6,081 nt of DNA from JBFGFG01 sp041627475 (GTDB taxonomy: Bacteria; Actinomycetota; Nitriliruptoria; Nitriliruptorales; Nitriliruptoraceae), in contig JBFKQZ010000194.1 of the NCBI GenBank assembly GCA_041627475.1, positions 1 through 6,081 of the forward strand, written 5' to 3'. Both the position numbers and the translations under genes were made by a program. Positions 5,238 through 6,081 of the stretch are shown piece by piece (the stretch's first letter is position 1; every line of letters begins with the position of its first letter). The notes under the pieces were generated by a model that was not told the DNA's origin, did not search any database, and saw nothing but the letters and a program-made list of their open reading frames with translations.

Positions 5238-5281
5238 GGTGTGCCCCTCGCGGCTCGCATGCGAGCCAGGAGGGGCACACC
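5238..5281 (-). repeat. 44-bp nested palindromic repeat, copy C, between convergent genes
   Basis: Perfect 12-bp arms GGTGTGCCCCTC (5238-5249) and GAGGGGCACACC (5270-5281) enclose a perfect 16-bp inner palindrome GGCTCGCATGCGAGCC (5252-5267). It is the most symmetrical copy, starting 4 bases after the nuclease stop and ending 48 bases before the stop of the opposing gene. By position it could act as a two-way transcription terminator or mRNA 3' end stabiliser, although no T-run follows. Confidence 0.85.
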
Positions 5282-5329
5282 CTTCGGATGGGGCGCGGCG
5301 GCGACGCAGTGCGGGGCGGGGCCGCGCGG

Positions 5330-6081
<752 letters not shown>

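Overview
The window comes from a high-GC bacterium, almost certainly an actinomycete (Actinomycetota). Codon third positions are nearly all G or C, GTG starts are common, the usable promoters are TTGCAC/TAGGKT types, and the right end carries the C-terminal E1 part of a 2-oxoglutarate dehydrogenase of the actinobacterial Kgd/OdhA kind. I cannot name a genus from this sequence alone.

Left part (1-2663) is a carbohydrate-use locus. At the edge is the start of a sugar ABC transporter ATPase (minus strand, cut at its Walker A). Directly upstream in the same direction is a 37-codon small ORF with a strong ribosome binding site, and a TTGCAC-17-TAGGGT promoter lies ahead of both. Next come a LacI/GalR-type repressor (minus) and, divergently, a PfkB-family sugar kinase resembling fructokinases (plus). 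The 201-bp gap between repressor and kinase holds two GalR-like operators and two extra half-sites. The operators cover the -35 region and the predicted start point of the repressor promoter, which suggests autorepression and joint control of the kinase. The inferred logic is that the transporter imports a sugar, the kinase phosphorylates the sugar or a hydrolysis product, and the repressor senses it.

Middle part (2680-4005) is a flavin monoamine oxidase family gene, convergent with the kinase with only 16 bp between stops. Its TAGGGT -10 box lies six bases before the ATG, so the transcript may be leaderless.

Right part (4006-5329) is the most unusual. A two-domain protein, with an AbiEi-like winged helix and a DUF559/Vsr-like nuclease fold, is flanked by three copies of a 44-bp nested palindrome, two upstream and one just after its stop codon. 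All three copies have exactly the same length and orientation, and two stem positions change in a compensating way. This is a REP/REPIN-like family. A link to the nuclease is a hypothesis.

The window ends (5330-6081) in the 3' part of the 2-oxoglutarate dehydrogenase gene on the minus strand, convergent with the nuclease gene. The third palindrome sits between their stop codons.
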